NCBI RefSeq assembly: GCF_958405655.1
Contig: NZ_CATYWO010000002.1
Location: 248,001 to 312,000, forward strand
Length of the DNA stretch: 64,000 nucleotides
Source: Ralstonia condita
GTDB taxonomy: Bacteria > Pseudomonadota > Gammaproteobacteria > Burkholderiales > Burkholderiaceae
Reading direction: 5' to 3'
In this document: in pieces, positions 25,616-34,023 of the stretch
How the letters are laid out: each line of letters opens with the position of its first letter
Numbering within the stretch: the stretch's first letter is position 1
Program-made: the position numbers and the translations under genes
The notes under the pieces: model-generated
The model's input: the letters and a program-made list of their open reading frames with translations, nothing else
What the model was told of the DNA's origin: nothing
Database searches by the model: none

Positions 25616-27016
25616 TCATGCATCCAGTTCGTCGATGGAGTGCCGCGGGTTTTCGCCGGACTCGCTGCATAGGCTGTCGAGCGCGTGCGCCATGCGCTTG
25701 TGCAGTGGAAACACCACCCTCACCCGAAAGCCGGTGCCATCCTCCTGTTCAGTCTGTGCAGCGCCACCCAGCAGGCGCGCGCGCTCGCGAATACCGATCA
25801 GGCCGAGACCGGAGCGCGCGCAAGGCAGCGCCAGCGACGGGCTGTGCACGCCGTTGTCGACGATGCTCATCTCGCACGTGGCACCCGTTTTCCGCAAGCG
25901 GATCCTGACCGCTGTTGCGTGTGCGTGCCTGACAACGTTGGTCAACGCTTCCTGAATGATGCGGAACAGCGCATTGGCCGTGCGCCCATCAAAATCAATC
26001 GGCTCCACGTCGAGTGTGACCGGAATCTGATAGCGCGCCTCGAAGTCCGTGACCATCCAATGCACAGCCGGCACCAGGCCAAGCTCATCCAGCACCTGTG
26101 GGCGGAGGTCCATGCAGATGCGCCGGAGGGAGATCTCTGCTGCGTCAATATTTGCCTGAATGCCAGCCAGACCGTCTTTACATTGAACGTGCCCTGCCCA
26201 CCGAAGCTGCGCGGACAGCGCTGCACAGTCTTCATGCAGCTTTTTCAACCGACGTCCGAGGCTCTGGTTGAGCCCGTCCGCAATGCGCCGCTGCTCTTCC
26301 TCGCGCACGACGAGGATGGAATCCGCAAGGTAGCGAAGCTCCTCCTGCGAGCGGCTCAATGCCTTGGCAGCCTTCAGGCGCTCCGTGATGTCGCGCAGCA
26401 TGATCGTGTACAGCTTCTTCCCGTCTTCTTCCGAATGCGAGATGGACGCCTCGATCGGGAACTCGTGGCCGTCGGCATGCAGCGCAAACACTTCCCGCTG
26501 GCCCGCCATCCTGCGCTCGCTCGAGGGCGTCACGCCGAAGCGCTGCACCAGCTTCCGATGCGCCTCACGAAAACGCTGCGGGATCAATTGTTCAATGGGG
26601 GCGCCAAGCACGTCTTCGGCGCGGTATCCAAATAAGCCCTCGGCCCTCGGATTGAACAGGACAATGCGCTGCGACTCGTCGATCGTGATGATCGCCTCCA
26701 TCGAGGCACGGATGATTCCCTCAAGGCGGTGACGATTGCGCTCCACCCGCTGCGCACTCTGGCATGCCGAAGCAACAAGGCCCCGGATTTCCTCCAGATA
26801 ATGTGCGTAGCTGTACGACACGGCGCCGACCGGTATCGAGATGAAAATGAAGGCCCACCAACCATTGGCGGAAATAATCCACTGCTCCAACTGCAGATAA
26901 GCCCCGAGCAAACCGGCAATCACTGCAGGGGCAAGCATCCAGTCCATTAACGTGATGGCACGCGAGGTCAGGCGTTTCAGACCGGCATCTGGAACAGGAT
27001 TCGTCCGCTTGCTCAT
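25616..27016 (-). CDS. PAS-domain sensor kinase-like protein lacking the phospho-accepting histidine
   Basis: A 466-residue membrane protein. Two membrane segments lie at about residues 25-45 and 52-72, a PAS domain at about 95-215, a HisKA_3-type dimerisation helix pair at about 235-310, and a HATPase domain with N-box RIIQEALTNVVRH and a G-box GLGLIGIRER. In NarX/DegS-type kinases the dimerisation helix carries RIARELHDxxGQ; here the matching stretch is RRIADGLNQSLGRR, with Asn250 where His should be (codon AAC read on the minus strand at 26267-26269). No response regulator gene is adjacent. It may be a pseudo-kinase, partner a different kinase, or use His261. ATP binding looks intact apart from a changed first G-box (DNGVH). 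Confidence 0.8.
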   Translation of the reverse strand: MSKRTNPVPDAGLKRLTSRAITLMDWMLAPAVIAGLLGAYLQLEQWIISANGWWAFIFISIPVGAVSYSYAHYLEEIRGLVASACQSAQRVERNRHRLEGIIRASMEAIITIDESQRIVLFNPRAEGLFGYRAEDVLGAPIEQLIPQRFREAHRKLVQRFGVTPSSERRMAGQREVFALHADGHEFPIEASISHSEEDGKKLYTIMLRDITERLKAAKALSRSQEELRYLADSILVVREEEQRRIADGLNQSLGRRLKKLHEDCAALSAQLRWAGHVQCKDGLAGIQANIDAAEISLRRICMDLRPQVLDELGLVPAVHWMVTDFEARYQIPVTLDVEPIDFDGRTANALFRIIQEALTNVVRHAHATAVRIRLRKTGATCEMSIVDNGVHSPSLALPCARSGLGLIGIRERARLLGGAAQTEQEDGTGFRVRVVFPLHKRMAHALDSLCSESGENPRHSIDELDA

Positions 27017-27382
27017 CAGATTCAGAAGGGAAACGGCGGTACATCTGATTAAAGTATGCCGGTCGATCTCGCATTACCAGTACCCACACAGTTAGAGGAC
27101 ACGCAATTCCCATAGACCGGACGCCGTATGCCAGAAATCCAAAGGATGGATGGACATTCTCCTGCCGGATGCCCTTGCTCGCGCCCGCGCACCATTTTTT
27201 CTGACGCACCGCGTGCTGTCGGCAACGCTATTTCCGGCATGCGAATTCGCCGCGACTGACCCTCGTCCAAATCGATTGACCGTCATCAACCCGCCGCGAA
27301 ACCACGGACGAATAATGGGTTTGTGCGCGCTTTTTAAAAGCCCACATGCGATCACCCGAAGCACATTTCGTGGAGCAGAAAA
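27017..27382. other. Intergenic region upstream of the second HPF-like gene
   Basis: A 366-base gap with divergent genes on both sides. Apart from the FNR/Dnr box at 27276-27289 nothing coding is convincing. Base composition is less GC-rich than the neighbours, in keeping with a promoter region. Confidence 0.6.
27276..27289. promoter_or_regulatory. FNR/Dnr-type box upstream of the HPF-like gene
   Basis: TTGAC-CGTC-ATCAA, nine of ten consensus positions of TTGAT-N4-ATCAA. It is centred about 100 bases before the GTG at 27383. It predicts induction of the following genes under low oxygen or by NO via an FNR or Dnr protein. Confidence 0.65.
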
Positions 27383-27721
27383 GTGGCGGTATCGTTGGAT
27401 ATCTCGTTTCAGGACGTGCCTTACTCCAAAGACATTGAGGAGGCAGTCATTCAGCAATCCAATCAGCTCGATCACCTCAGCGAAGTCATTGCGCGCTGTC
27501 GTGTGTGCGTGATTCGGGGCCAGAAGCCATTGCCGGAACGCAAGACCATCAATGTGCGCATCGACGTCATGACACGTCACCATTCGCATGTCTGCGGCAT
27601 AGGGTCCGACGCAAACGCCGGCGTCGCGCTTCGAGATGCCTTTGCCCACGTGGTGCGGCTGCTGGACGGCACCGCGCTCCCGGGCAGCGAGCCTGCTGCC
27701 GCATTGACGCGATTCGGGTAA
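27383..27721 (+). CDS. Second HPF/RaiA-like ribosome hibernation protein
   Basis: A 112-residue protein starting with GTG at 27383, seven bases after GGAG. The fold order fits the HPF family: strand (VSLDISFQDVPYSKD), helix (IEEAVIQQSNQLDHL), strands (RCRVCVIRG; INVRIDVMTRH) and a final helix (NAGVALRDAFAHVVRLL). It is shorter than the copy at 25105 and lacks the tail. It is followed after three bases by a small gene and is preceded by an FNR/Dnr box. The specific role is inferred from the family. Confidence 0.65.
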   Translation: MAVSLDISFQDVPYSKDIEEAVIQQSNQLDHLSEVIARCRVCVIRGQKPLPERKTINVRIDVMTRHHSHVCGIGSDANAGVALRDAFAHVVRLLDGTALPGSEPAAALTRFG

Positions 27722-27724
27722 CGC

Positions 27725-27964
27725 ATGCGTTCTTCAATCCGCGCAGAAAGAGGATGGGTCGACATTCGCACCCGGCGCAGAAAAGACCGGCGCTGGGATT
27801 GCGAGTGCAGATTCGTTGCGCCGAATGGCGATTGCTTTTCGTGGACCCCGACGGTCAACACCGAGGGCTATGGCTCCCGGGACGATGCGATCGAGGCTGG
27901 GATCGCGCTCGGCAGATCGCTGGCTGCATGGCTTGCCGCTGCGCCGAACGACAGTTGCCATTGA
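27725..27964 (+). CDS. Small hypothetical protein coupled to the HPF-like gene
   Basis: A 79-residue protein not recognised. It is strongly basic at the N-terminus (TRRRKDRRWDCECR), contains two Cys in CEC and aromatic residues, and ends with a helix (DDAIEAGIALGRSLAAWLAA). Its ATG is three bases after the stop of the HPF-like gene, so translational coupling is likely and argues that it is real. It may act with that protein, but there is no direct evidence. Confidence 0.55.
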   Translation: MRSSIRAERGWVDIRTRRRKDRRWDCECRFVAPNGDCFSWTPTVNTEGYGSRDDAIEAGIALGRSLAAWLAAAPNDSCH

Positions 27965-28317
27965 CAGCCCCGCTCGGCCGCGCCCGATGGGCGTCTGCGC
28001 CGAAAGCCGACACGCCCATCATGGCCAGCAACGCCATTCCCATGTCAGACCCCATGCGATCAATTGCGAAGGTGCGCCACGGCTTCTGTTGATCGGTATC
28101 AATCGGCCCGTCCATGCGCGCACGAAGATGAAGATTCAACCTGCGCGGAGACAGCGCGTCTCCTGACGCGCAAGCATGTGGAGTCCCGACCGGGTCGTGT
28201 CACCTGGACGGCCGCTGGCCGGGCCATCCACGCAGGGCAGCAGGCCATTGTTTGACGAGGCCGCCGTCCCGGTGCAGCCAGCGCGGCACGGCAGTCCACA
28301 GCAAGGGCCAAGCCATC
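27965..28317. other. Intergenic region upstream of the second groEL
   Basis: A 353-base gap with no convincing gene. It holds a perfect FNR/Dnr box at 28089-28102. No groES and no CIRCE-type inverted repeat were seen before the chaperonin gene. Confidence 0.6.
28089..28102. promoter_or_regulatory. Perfect FNR/Dnr-type box upstream of groL2
   Basis: TTGAT-CGGT-ATCAA, a full match to the FNR/ANR/Dnr consensus. It is about 220 bases before the chaperonin start. It suggests that the chaperonin paralogue is induced at low oxygen rather than by heat. Confidence 0.72.
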
Positions 28318-29955
28318 ATGACAGCCAAGACACTCGTGTTCCATCAAACCGCCCGCCGGATGATGCTCAACGGCATCGATCTGCTGGCCCGTGCCGTCAA
28401 GGTGACCCTGGGGCCAGGCGGACGCAACGTCATCATCGAGCGGCCAGGCATCGGCCCGATGGTGGCCAATTCAGGCGTGGTGGTTGCCCGCGCCATCTCA
28501 CTGCGCGAACCGTTTGCCGACATGGGCGCAAGATTGCTCTGCGAGGCCGCGGTGCGCACCAGCGAGGTGGCGGGGGATGGCACCACCACGGCCACCACGT
28601 TGGCACATGCCATCGTGGCCGAAGGCGTCAAATACGTCGAGGCGGGTCACGACCCGATGCAGCTCAAGCGCGGGATTGAAGCTGCGGGCGCACTCGTGGC
28701 GAGCCGCCTGCGCGACATGGCCAAGCCCTGCACCACGGTTGACGAGATGCGGCAGATCGCCACGATCTCGTCCAGCGGAGACCAGACGGTCGGCTCGCTC
28801 GTCGCGCAGGCGGTCGAACAGGTGGGCAAGGACGGTGCCATCAGCGTTGAAGATGGCTCCAAGCTCGACGACCAGTTGGAGATCGCCAAGGGCGCGCGCG
28901 TCGATCGCGGCTTTCTATCGCCCTTCTTTGCCACCACGGAGAGCCGCGCGGTTGTGCTGGAAAACGCCTGGGTCCTGCTGTGCGATGCCACGATTGCGTC
29001 GATCGCGCAGTTGCTGCCGTTGCTCGAAGCGGTGTCCGGCACAGGCAAGCCGCTGCTCGTCATTGCCAACGATGTGGAAGGCGAAGCGCTGGCCACGCTT
29101 GTCGTCAATAACCTGCGCGGCGCGCTCAAGAACTGCGCCGTCCGCTCGCCCGGCTTTGGCGACTCGCGCTCCGAGCAGCTGGCCGATCTGGCCGCCTTGA
29201 CGGGCGCGACCGTCATCTCGCCGCAAACCGGCGTGTCGCTCGAGCATGCGACGCTCGACCAACTGGGGCAGGTGCATCGGGCGGAAACCACCAAGGACGC
29301 CACCACGCTCATCGCCGGCGACACCGTCAAGGCCGACGTCGAGCGCCGCATTGCGCTGCTGCGCGCGCAGCTTGACGAAGCCAAGTCGGACTATGACCGC
29401 GAACAGCTTCAACACCGGCTTGCCAGGCTGAGTGGCGGCGTTGCGGTCATCAAGGTGGGCGCCGCCACGGAGACTGCGCTGCACGAGCGCAAGAACCGCT
29501 TCCAGGATGCCCTGCATGCCACGCGCGCCGCCGTCGAGGAGGGCATTGTGCCCGGCGGCGGCGTCGCCCTGCTGCGCGCCCAGTCCGCGATTGATACCTG
29601 GCAAGCGCCCAACGCCGAGCAGGCTGCGGGAGCCCGCATCGTGCACACCGCATTGGCCGCACCCATGCTGCAGATCGCGGCCAATGCCGGGGCCGACGCG
29701 CAGGCAGTGGTCCACCAGGTCCTTGCCGGTACCGGTTCGCACGGCTACGACGCAGCCACGGACCGCTACGGAGACATGCTCGAGCTGGGCGTGGTCGATC
29801 CTGTCAAGGTCGTGCGCACGGCCTTGCAGAACGCCATCTCGATCGCCGCCCTGCTCCTGACCACAGATTGCATGGTCGCCGAGCTGCGGCTCGAACCCGC
29901 GCAAGCAAGTGACGAGACCATCGGTTCGATGCACTTCGACAGCGGATACGCCTAG
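28318..29955 (+). CDS. groL: Divergent second GroEL-type chaperonin
   Basis: A 545-residue group I chaperonin with recognisable core motifs (VKVTLGPGGRNV, AGDGTTTATTLA, VVNNLRGALK, DALHATRAAVEEG, PGGGVAL). It differs clearly from housekeeping GroEL: the KDG at positions 51-53 is NSG, so the ATPase-assisting Asp52 is Ser, while Asp87 and the Asp in DALHATRAAVEEG are kept; the C-terminal GGM repeat tail is absent. No groES is adjacent. With an FNR box upstream and anaerobic neighbours, it looks like a low-oxygen chaperonin. Substrates are unknown. Confidence 0.9.
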   Translation: MTAKTLVFHQTARRMMLNGIDLLARAVKVTLGPGGRNVIIERPGIGPMVANSGVVVARAISLREPFADMGARLLCEAAVRTSEVAGDGTTTATTLAHAIVAEGVKYVEAGHDPMQLKRGIEAAGALVASRLRDMAKPCTTVDEMRQIATISSSGDQTVGSLVAQAVEQVGKDGAISVEDGSKLDDQLEIAKGARVDRGFLSPFFATTESRAVVLENAWVLLCDATIASIAQLLPLLEAVSGTGKPLLVIANDVEGEALATLVVNNLRGALKNCAVRSPGFGDSRSEQLADLAALTGATVISPQTGVSLEHATLDQLGQVHRAETTKDATTLIAGDTVKADVERRIALLRAQLDEAKSDYDREQLQHRLARLSGGVAVIKVGAATETALHERKNRFQDALHATRAAVEEGIVPGGGVALLRAQSAIDTWQAPNAEQAAGARIVHTALAAPMLQIAANAGADAQAVVHQVLAGTGSHGYDAATDRYGDMLELGVVDPVKVVRTALQNAISIAALLLTTDCMVAELRLEPAQASDETIGSMHFDSGYA

Positions 29956-29996
29956 GAAAGGCGCGCCCCACCCACCGTCACCGATCGAGCGCTCTC

Positions 29997-31358
29997 ATGG
30001 CCACCTCTCCCATCTGCACGTCGCCGCTCCTCACCGACCTGTATGAACTCACCATGATGCAGGCGTATCGGGATGCCGGCATGGACGGTATCGCGAGCTT
30101 CGAATTCTTTGTCCGCAAGCTCCCGCCCGGGCGGAACTTCCTCATGGCGGCGGGGCTGGAGCAGGTCCTGGATTTCCTGGCCAGCCTGCGCTTCAGTGAG
30201 GACGAGGTGGCATCGCTCGCAGCGCTCGGGCGGTTCGACGACGCGTTCCTGCAGTCGCTGCTCGACCTGCGCTTCACGGGCGATGTGCATGCCATGCCGG
30301 AGGGCACGCTCTTCTTTCCGGACGAGCCGATCCTGCGCATCGTCGCGCCGCTGCGCGAGGCACAACTGGTGGAGAGCCGCGTCATGAACCTGCTCCATTA
30401 CGAAACGCTCGTCGCCAGCAAGGCTGCGCGCGTTGCGCTCGCCGCGCAGGGACGGCTGCTGGTGGACTTCGGTCTGCGCCGTGCGCACCGCGCAGAGGCC
30501 GGCATGCTGTCGGCTCGCGCCAGCTACCTTGCGAGCTTCTCGGGCACCGCCACGCTGCTCGCGGGCGTGCGCTACGGCATACCGGTGTACGGAACCATGG
30601 CCCATGCGTATGTGCAGGCCCATCGCGATGAAGCGCAGGCCTTCGAATCGTTCGCGCGTTCGCAACCCACCAACACCACGCTGCTGATCGATACCTACGA
30701 CACGGAAGCGGCCGCAAGAAAGGTCGTGGAACTGGCCCGCAAGCTGCGCGGTGACGGCATCACCATCCAGGCCGTCCGGCTGGACAGCGGCGATCTCGAT
30801 TGGCATGCCAGGCAGGTTCGGCAGATTCTGGATGAGGGCGGCGCCCCGGAAATCAGCATCTTCGCCAGCGGCAATCTGGACGAGTATCGCGTCCGGGATC
30901 TCGTCCGGGGTGGTGCCCCCATCCACGGTTTCGGTGTCGGCACCCGCATGAACACGTCGGCCGACGCCCCCTACCTGGATTGCGCCTACAAGCTGACCGA
31001 GTATGCGGGCTTGCCACGCCGCAAACGCTCCGAAGGCAAGGCGACGTGGCCCGGCCGCAAGCAGGTGTACCGCCGTTACACCCCCACGGGCAGGATCCTT
31101 GGCGATGCGCTGACCATCGAAGGAGACCAGTGCGAGGGCGTGCCGCTGTTGCAGCCCTATGTCCGCGCAGGCGAACGCGTGCAAGCGCTGCCATCACTGG
31201 AAGCTGCTCGCGTCCATGCGCAGGCGCAACTGAACGCCCTGCCGCCGCACCTGCGCGCACTGGAGGCCGGTGAGCCCTACCCCGTGCTGGTCCGGCAGGC
31301 GCTCGTCGAACTGGCGCGGATGGCAGACGACATTGCTGCCGGCCGCCCGCGCCACTGA
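29997..31358 (+). CDS. pncB: Nicotinate phosphoribosyltransferase
   Basis: A 453-residue enzyme of the NAPRTase family, which makes nicotinate mononucleotide for NAD salvage. It opens with the family's LLTDLYELTMMQAYRDAG and includes the active-site segment DYGLRR-like VDFGLRRAH near residue 160, the substrate region LDSGDL and the glycine-rich FGVGTRMNTS near residue 310. It follows the chaperonin gene on the same strand after 41 bases and may be transcribed with it. A role in keeping NAD pools under anaerobic conditions is an inference. Confidence 0.92.
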   Translation: MATSPICTSPLLTDLYELTMMQAYRDAGMDGIASFEFFVRKLPPGRNFLMAAGLEQVLDFLASLRFSEDEVASLAALGRFDDAFLQSLLDLRFTGDVHAMPEGTLFFPDEPILRIVAPLREAQLVESRVMNLLHYETLVASKAARVALAAQGRLLVDFGLRRAHRAEAGMLSARASYLASFSGTATLLAGVRYGIPVYGTMAHAYVQAHRDEAQAFESFARSQPTNTTLLIDTYDTEAAARKVVELARKLRGDGITIQAVRLDSGDLDWHARQVRQILDEGGAPEISIFASGNLDEYRVRDLVRGGAPIHGFGVGTRMNTSADAPYLDCAYKLTEYAGLPRRKRSEGKATWPGRKQVYRRYTPTGRILGDALTIEGDQCEGVPLLQPYVRAGERVQALPSLEAARVHAQAQLNALPPHLRALEAGEPYPVLVRQALVELARMADDIAAGRPRH

Positions 31359-31465
31359 TCGCATCGGCCTGCACGGCCGCATGTTCGGGCGCCTGCGACG
31401 ATCCGTCTCCGGCCAACGATTGGAAACGGACCACGGCACGACACAACAGGCAGCAAGACCGTGAT

Positions 31466-32137
31466 TCAACCCGCCCCGGCCGCACCCTCGAAGAGAACGT
31501 TGTTCTCCAGATGGATGTGCTCCATCAGGTCTTCCCGGAACGCGCGCAAGCCCAGATAGAGCGCCCGCCACGTGGTGCAGGCCCCGCGCGGCAGGGTGAT
31601 GTCGTTGGTCAGCGTCATCAGTTGCTGCAAGGCGTCGCCGTGCTGGTCGTGCTCCATGCGCATCACGGCGATGGGGCCACCGGCCCGCGAACCATGGCCA
31701 CGCGACAGCATCGGAAACAGGATCTGCTCCTCCTTCTGCATGTGGCTCTCCAGTTCCTGCTGCATGCCGTCGAGCAGGTCGGCCAGGCCCACCGGGCAAT
31801 CCTCCCGGTCGCCATGGACATGCTCAACGCGGCGCGCGAGGCGGATCAGTTCGGGTAGTTGCTCACGGTGGCGATCGTGAAAACGCTCGACGATGTGGTC
31901 GATCAGCATGCTGGGCGACACCGTCGTCCAGTCCACGACCTGATCCGGCGTGACCGCTGCGTTCAATGCCTCCAGACGTTCCGCGATCGGCCCAGCGTCG
32001 ATACCTCTGGCCTGTGCCGCTTCACGCAGGCTGTGCTGGCCGCCGCAGCAGAAATCGAGCTGGTATTCGTGAAAGATGCCGGTGGCGCCCGGAATGTTGC
32101 GAGCCAAGTGTCCCAGCGGCTGGTCGAGTAACGCCAT
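31466..32137 (-). CDS. norA: Di-iron RIC/YtfE-type iron-sulfur repair protein (NorA)
   Basis: A 223-residue RIC-family protein: an N-terminal ScdA-type domain with the DFCCGG motif (near residue 29) and a hemerythrin-like domain with spaced His and Glu ligands (DHIVERFHDRH, HVHGDRED, HMQKEEQILFP, MEHDQHGD). Family members repair nitrosated iron-sulfur clusters and bind or lower NO; in Cupriavidus the homologue is norA. It is divergent from norR, with a sigma-54 promoter and NorR sites between them. Unlike the Cupriavidus norAB operons, no nitric oxide reductase (norB) gene follows. Confidence 0.92.
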   Translation of the reverse strand: MALLDQPLGHLARNIPGATGIFHEYQLDFCCGGQHSLREAAQARGIDAGPIAERLEALNAAVTPDQVVDWTTVSPSMLIDHIVERFHDRHREQLPELIRLARRVEHVHGDREDCPVGLADLLDGMQQELESHMQKEEQILFPMLSRGHGSRAGGPIAVMRMEHDQHGDALQQLMTLTNDITLPRGACTTWRALYLGLRAFREDLMEHIHLENNVLFEGAAGAG

Positions 32138-32188
32138 GTTGTGCTCCTGTGCAAAGTCAGTGTGGGGTGAAAGCCATGCCCGGATCTT

Positions 32189-32203
32189 GCGAATTGCATG
32201 CCA
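32189..32203 (-). promoter_or_regulatory. Sigma-54 (-24/-12) promoter of norA
   Basis: On the minus strand TGGCAT-GCAAT-TCGC, with GG-N10-GC spacing, about 50 bases before the norA start. The -12 element is TCGC rather than TTGC. With NorR sites 66-112 bases upstream it completes a NorR-controlled promoter. Confidence 0.7.
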
Positions 32204-32268
32204 GATTTTTCGCTCGGCAAATCAATGGGTTGAGATACGCGGGGTAGAATTCACCGTCTCATGATCAA

Positions 32269-32301
32269 GGTATCTTTCACCCTTTCAGGGTCATTTCAAC
32301 C
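32269..32301. promoter_or_regulatory. Two NorR binding sites between norA and norR
   Basis: GGTATCTTTCACC (32269-32281) and GGTCATTTCAACC (32289-32301) both fit the GGT-N7-ACC core bound by NorR in Cupriavidus. Between and overlapping them is ACCCTTTCAGGGT, a further palindrome. The second site ends one base before the norR start codon, so NorR may also repress its own gene. Confidence 0.8.
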
Positions 32302-33837
32302 ATGATTGATCGCCTGCTCTTGACCGACCTGGTTGCCGATCTGCCGCCCGCTGTCCGCATGCAGCGACTGGTGGGCAGCCTGCGCACGCACTTTCGCTGC
32401 GGGGCCGTAGCGTTGCTGAAACTCGAGGAAGACCACCTGCGGCCGGTGGCCGTGGATGGCCTGGTGCGCGATGCGCTGGGCCGGCGCTTCGTGGTCGGAC
32501 AGCACCCGCGGCTGGCCGCCATCCTGGCGCGACATGGCGTGACATGCTTCCACCACGACAGCACCCTGCCCGATCCATACGACGGGCTCATTGACGAACA
32601 GGCAGGCGTGCCATTGCCGGTGCACGACTGCATGGGTCTCGGCTTGCAGGTGGAGGGCCGGCCCTGGGGCGTGCTGACGCTGGACGCGCTCAAGGTCGGC
32701 ACGTTTGACGAGGATGCGCAGGCCGAACTGGGCCGCCTGGCTGTCGTGGTGGAAGCGGCCGCGCGCACCACGCGGCTCGAGGCGGAGATCCGTGCGCTGC
32801 GTGCCACGCGCGCTGATTCGCCCGCCGGCGACGCCACCACCGACGCAAGCGAAATCGTTGGCCAGAGCCCTGCCATCCACCAGTTGCTGCACGAGCTGGA
32901 AGTGGTGGCCGATTCTGAACTGCCGATCCTCGTGCTGGGCGAAACCGGCGTCGGCAAGGAGCTGTTTGTCCACCGTCTGCATCGCCTGTCGCGCCGGCGC
33001 GATCGTCCGCTGGTGCATGTCAATTGCGCGGCGCTGCCGGAGTCGCTGGCAGAGAGCGAACTGTTTGGCCATGTCAAAGGTGCCTTCTCGGGCGCCACGG
33101 GAGAGCGCCCCGGTCGCTTTGAGGCGGCGGACGGCGGCACCCTGTTCCTGGACGAGGTCGGTGAACTGCCGCTCACGGTGCAGGCGAAGCTGCTGCGCGC
33201 CCTGCAGAACGGCGAGATCCAGCGGCTCGGCGCCGACCGCCCCCGCCACGTCGACGTACGGGTCATTGCAGCGACCAACCGCAACCTGCGCGAGCGCGTG
33301 CGCGATGGCGCGTTCCGGGCCGACCTCTATCACCGGCTGTCGGTGTATCCGGTGCCGATTCCGCCGCTGCGCGAACGCGGTAACGACATCCTGCTGCTCG
33401 CTGGCCGGTTTCTGGAGCACAACCGGGCGCGTCTCGGCTTGCGCAGCCTGAGGCTCAGCCCGGATGCCGAGCGCGCCCTGCGCAGCTATCCATGGCCCGG
33501 AAACGTGCGCGAGCTGGAACACGTGATCAGCCGCGCCGCGCTCAAGGTGCTGAGCCGGGGCGCGCGCCGCGATGACATCGTGACGCTGGGTGCCGAGCTG
33601 CTCGACCTCGACACGGAGGTCGCCTCACCCGACACGTCATCGCCCGACGTGCCGCAGGATGTCCGCCCCGGCACGCCCCTGCGCGACGCCGTTGCCGACT
33701 TTCAGCGACGCTGCATCGAATCGGCATTGGCCACGCACGATGACAACTGGGCGCGGGCGGCGCGGGCCCTCGGGCTGGATGCAAGCAACCTGCACAAACT
33801 GGCAAGACGCCTGGGGCTGAAACCGGCGGACGGTTGA
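32302..33837 (+). CDS. norR: NO-responsive sigma-54 activator NorR
   Basis: A 511-residue regulator with a GAF domain (about 1-175; mononuclear iron that binds NO in the studied family members), an AAA+ domain (Walker A GETGVGKE, Walker B GTLFLDE) and a Fis-type HTH (WARAARALGLDASNLHKLARR). The sigma-54 contact loop is GAFSGA instead of GAFTGA. Divergent from norA with NorR sites between, as in Cupriavidus. It should switch on norA when NO accumulates during nitrate respiration. Confidence 0.93.
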   Translation: MIDRLLLTDLVADLPPAVRMQRLVGSLRTHFRCGAVALLKLEEDHLRPVAVDGLVRDALGRRFVVGQHPRLAAILARHGVTCFHHDSTLPDPYDGLIDEQAGVPLPVHDCMGLGLQVEGRPWGVLTLDALKVGTFDEDAQAELGRLAVVVEAAARTTRLEAEIRALRATRADSPAGDATTDASEIVGQSPAIHQLLHELEVVADSELPILVLGETGVGKELFVHRLHRLSRRRDRPLVHVNCAALPESLAESELFGHVKGAFSGATGERPGRFEAADGGTLFLDEVGELPLTVQAKLLRALQNGEIQRLGADRPRHVDVRVIAATNRNLRERVRDGAFRADLYHRLSVYPVPIPPLRERGNDILLLAGRFLEHNRARLGLRSLRLSPDAERALRSYPWPGNVRELEHVISRAALKVLSRGARRDDIVTLGAELLDLDTEVASPDTSSPDVPQDVRPGTPLRDAVADFQRRCIESALATHDDNWARAARALGLDASNLHKLARRLGLKPADG

Positions 33838-33921
33838 TCGAGCAGATCGTCACGCGCTCCGTGTGCCCGTGGTGCACCCATGCTGTCGAAATGGGCTTTG
33901 AAGCGCTGCGCGCGTGCGCGA

Positions 33922-33935
33922 TTGACGGGGGTCAA
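33922..33935. promoter_or_regulatory. FNR/Dnr-type box upstream of nrdD
   Basis: TTGAC-GGGG-GTCAA, a symmetrical variant of the FNR/Dnr consensus, about 95 bases before nrdD. It predicts anaerobic induction of the ribonucleotide reductase genes. Confidence 0.65.
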
Positions 33936-34023
33936 CTGATTCGAAAATCGATCCGTCCCGGACCTTCCAACCACAATATCTAGTGCTAGCCTTACCTCCA
34001 TACCACTATATGTAGGGGGTTTC

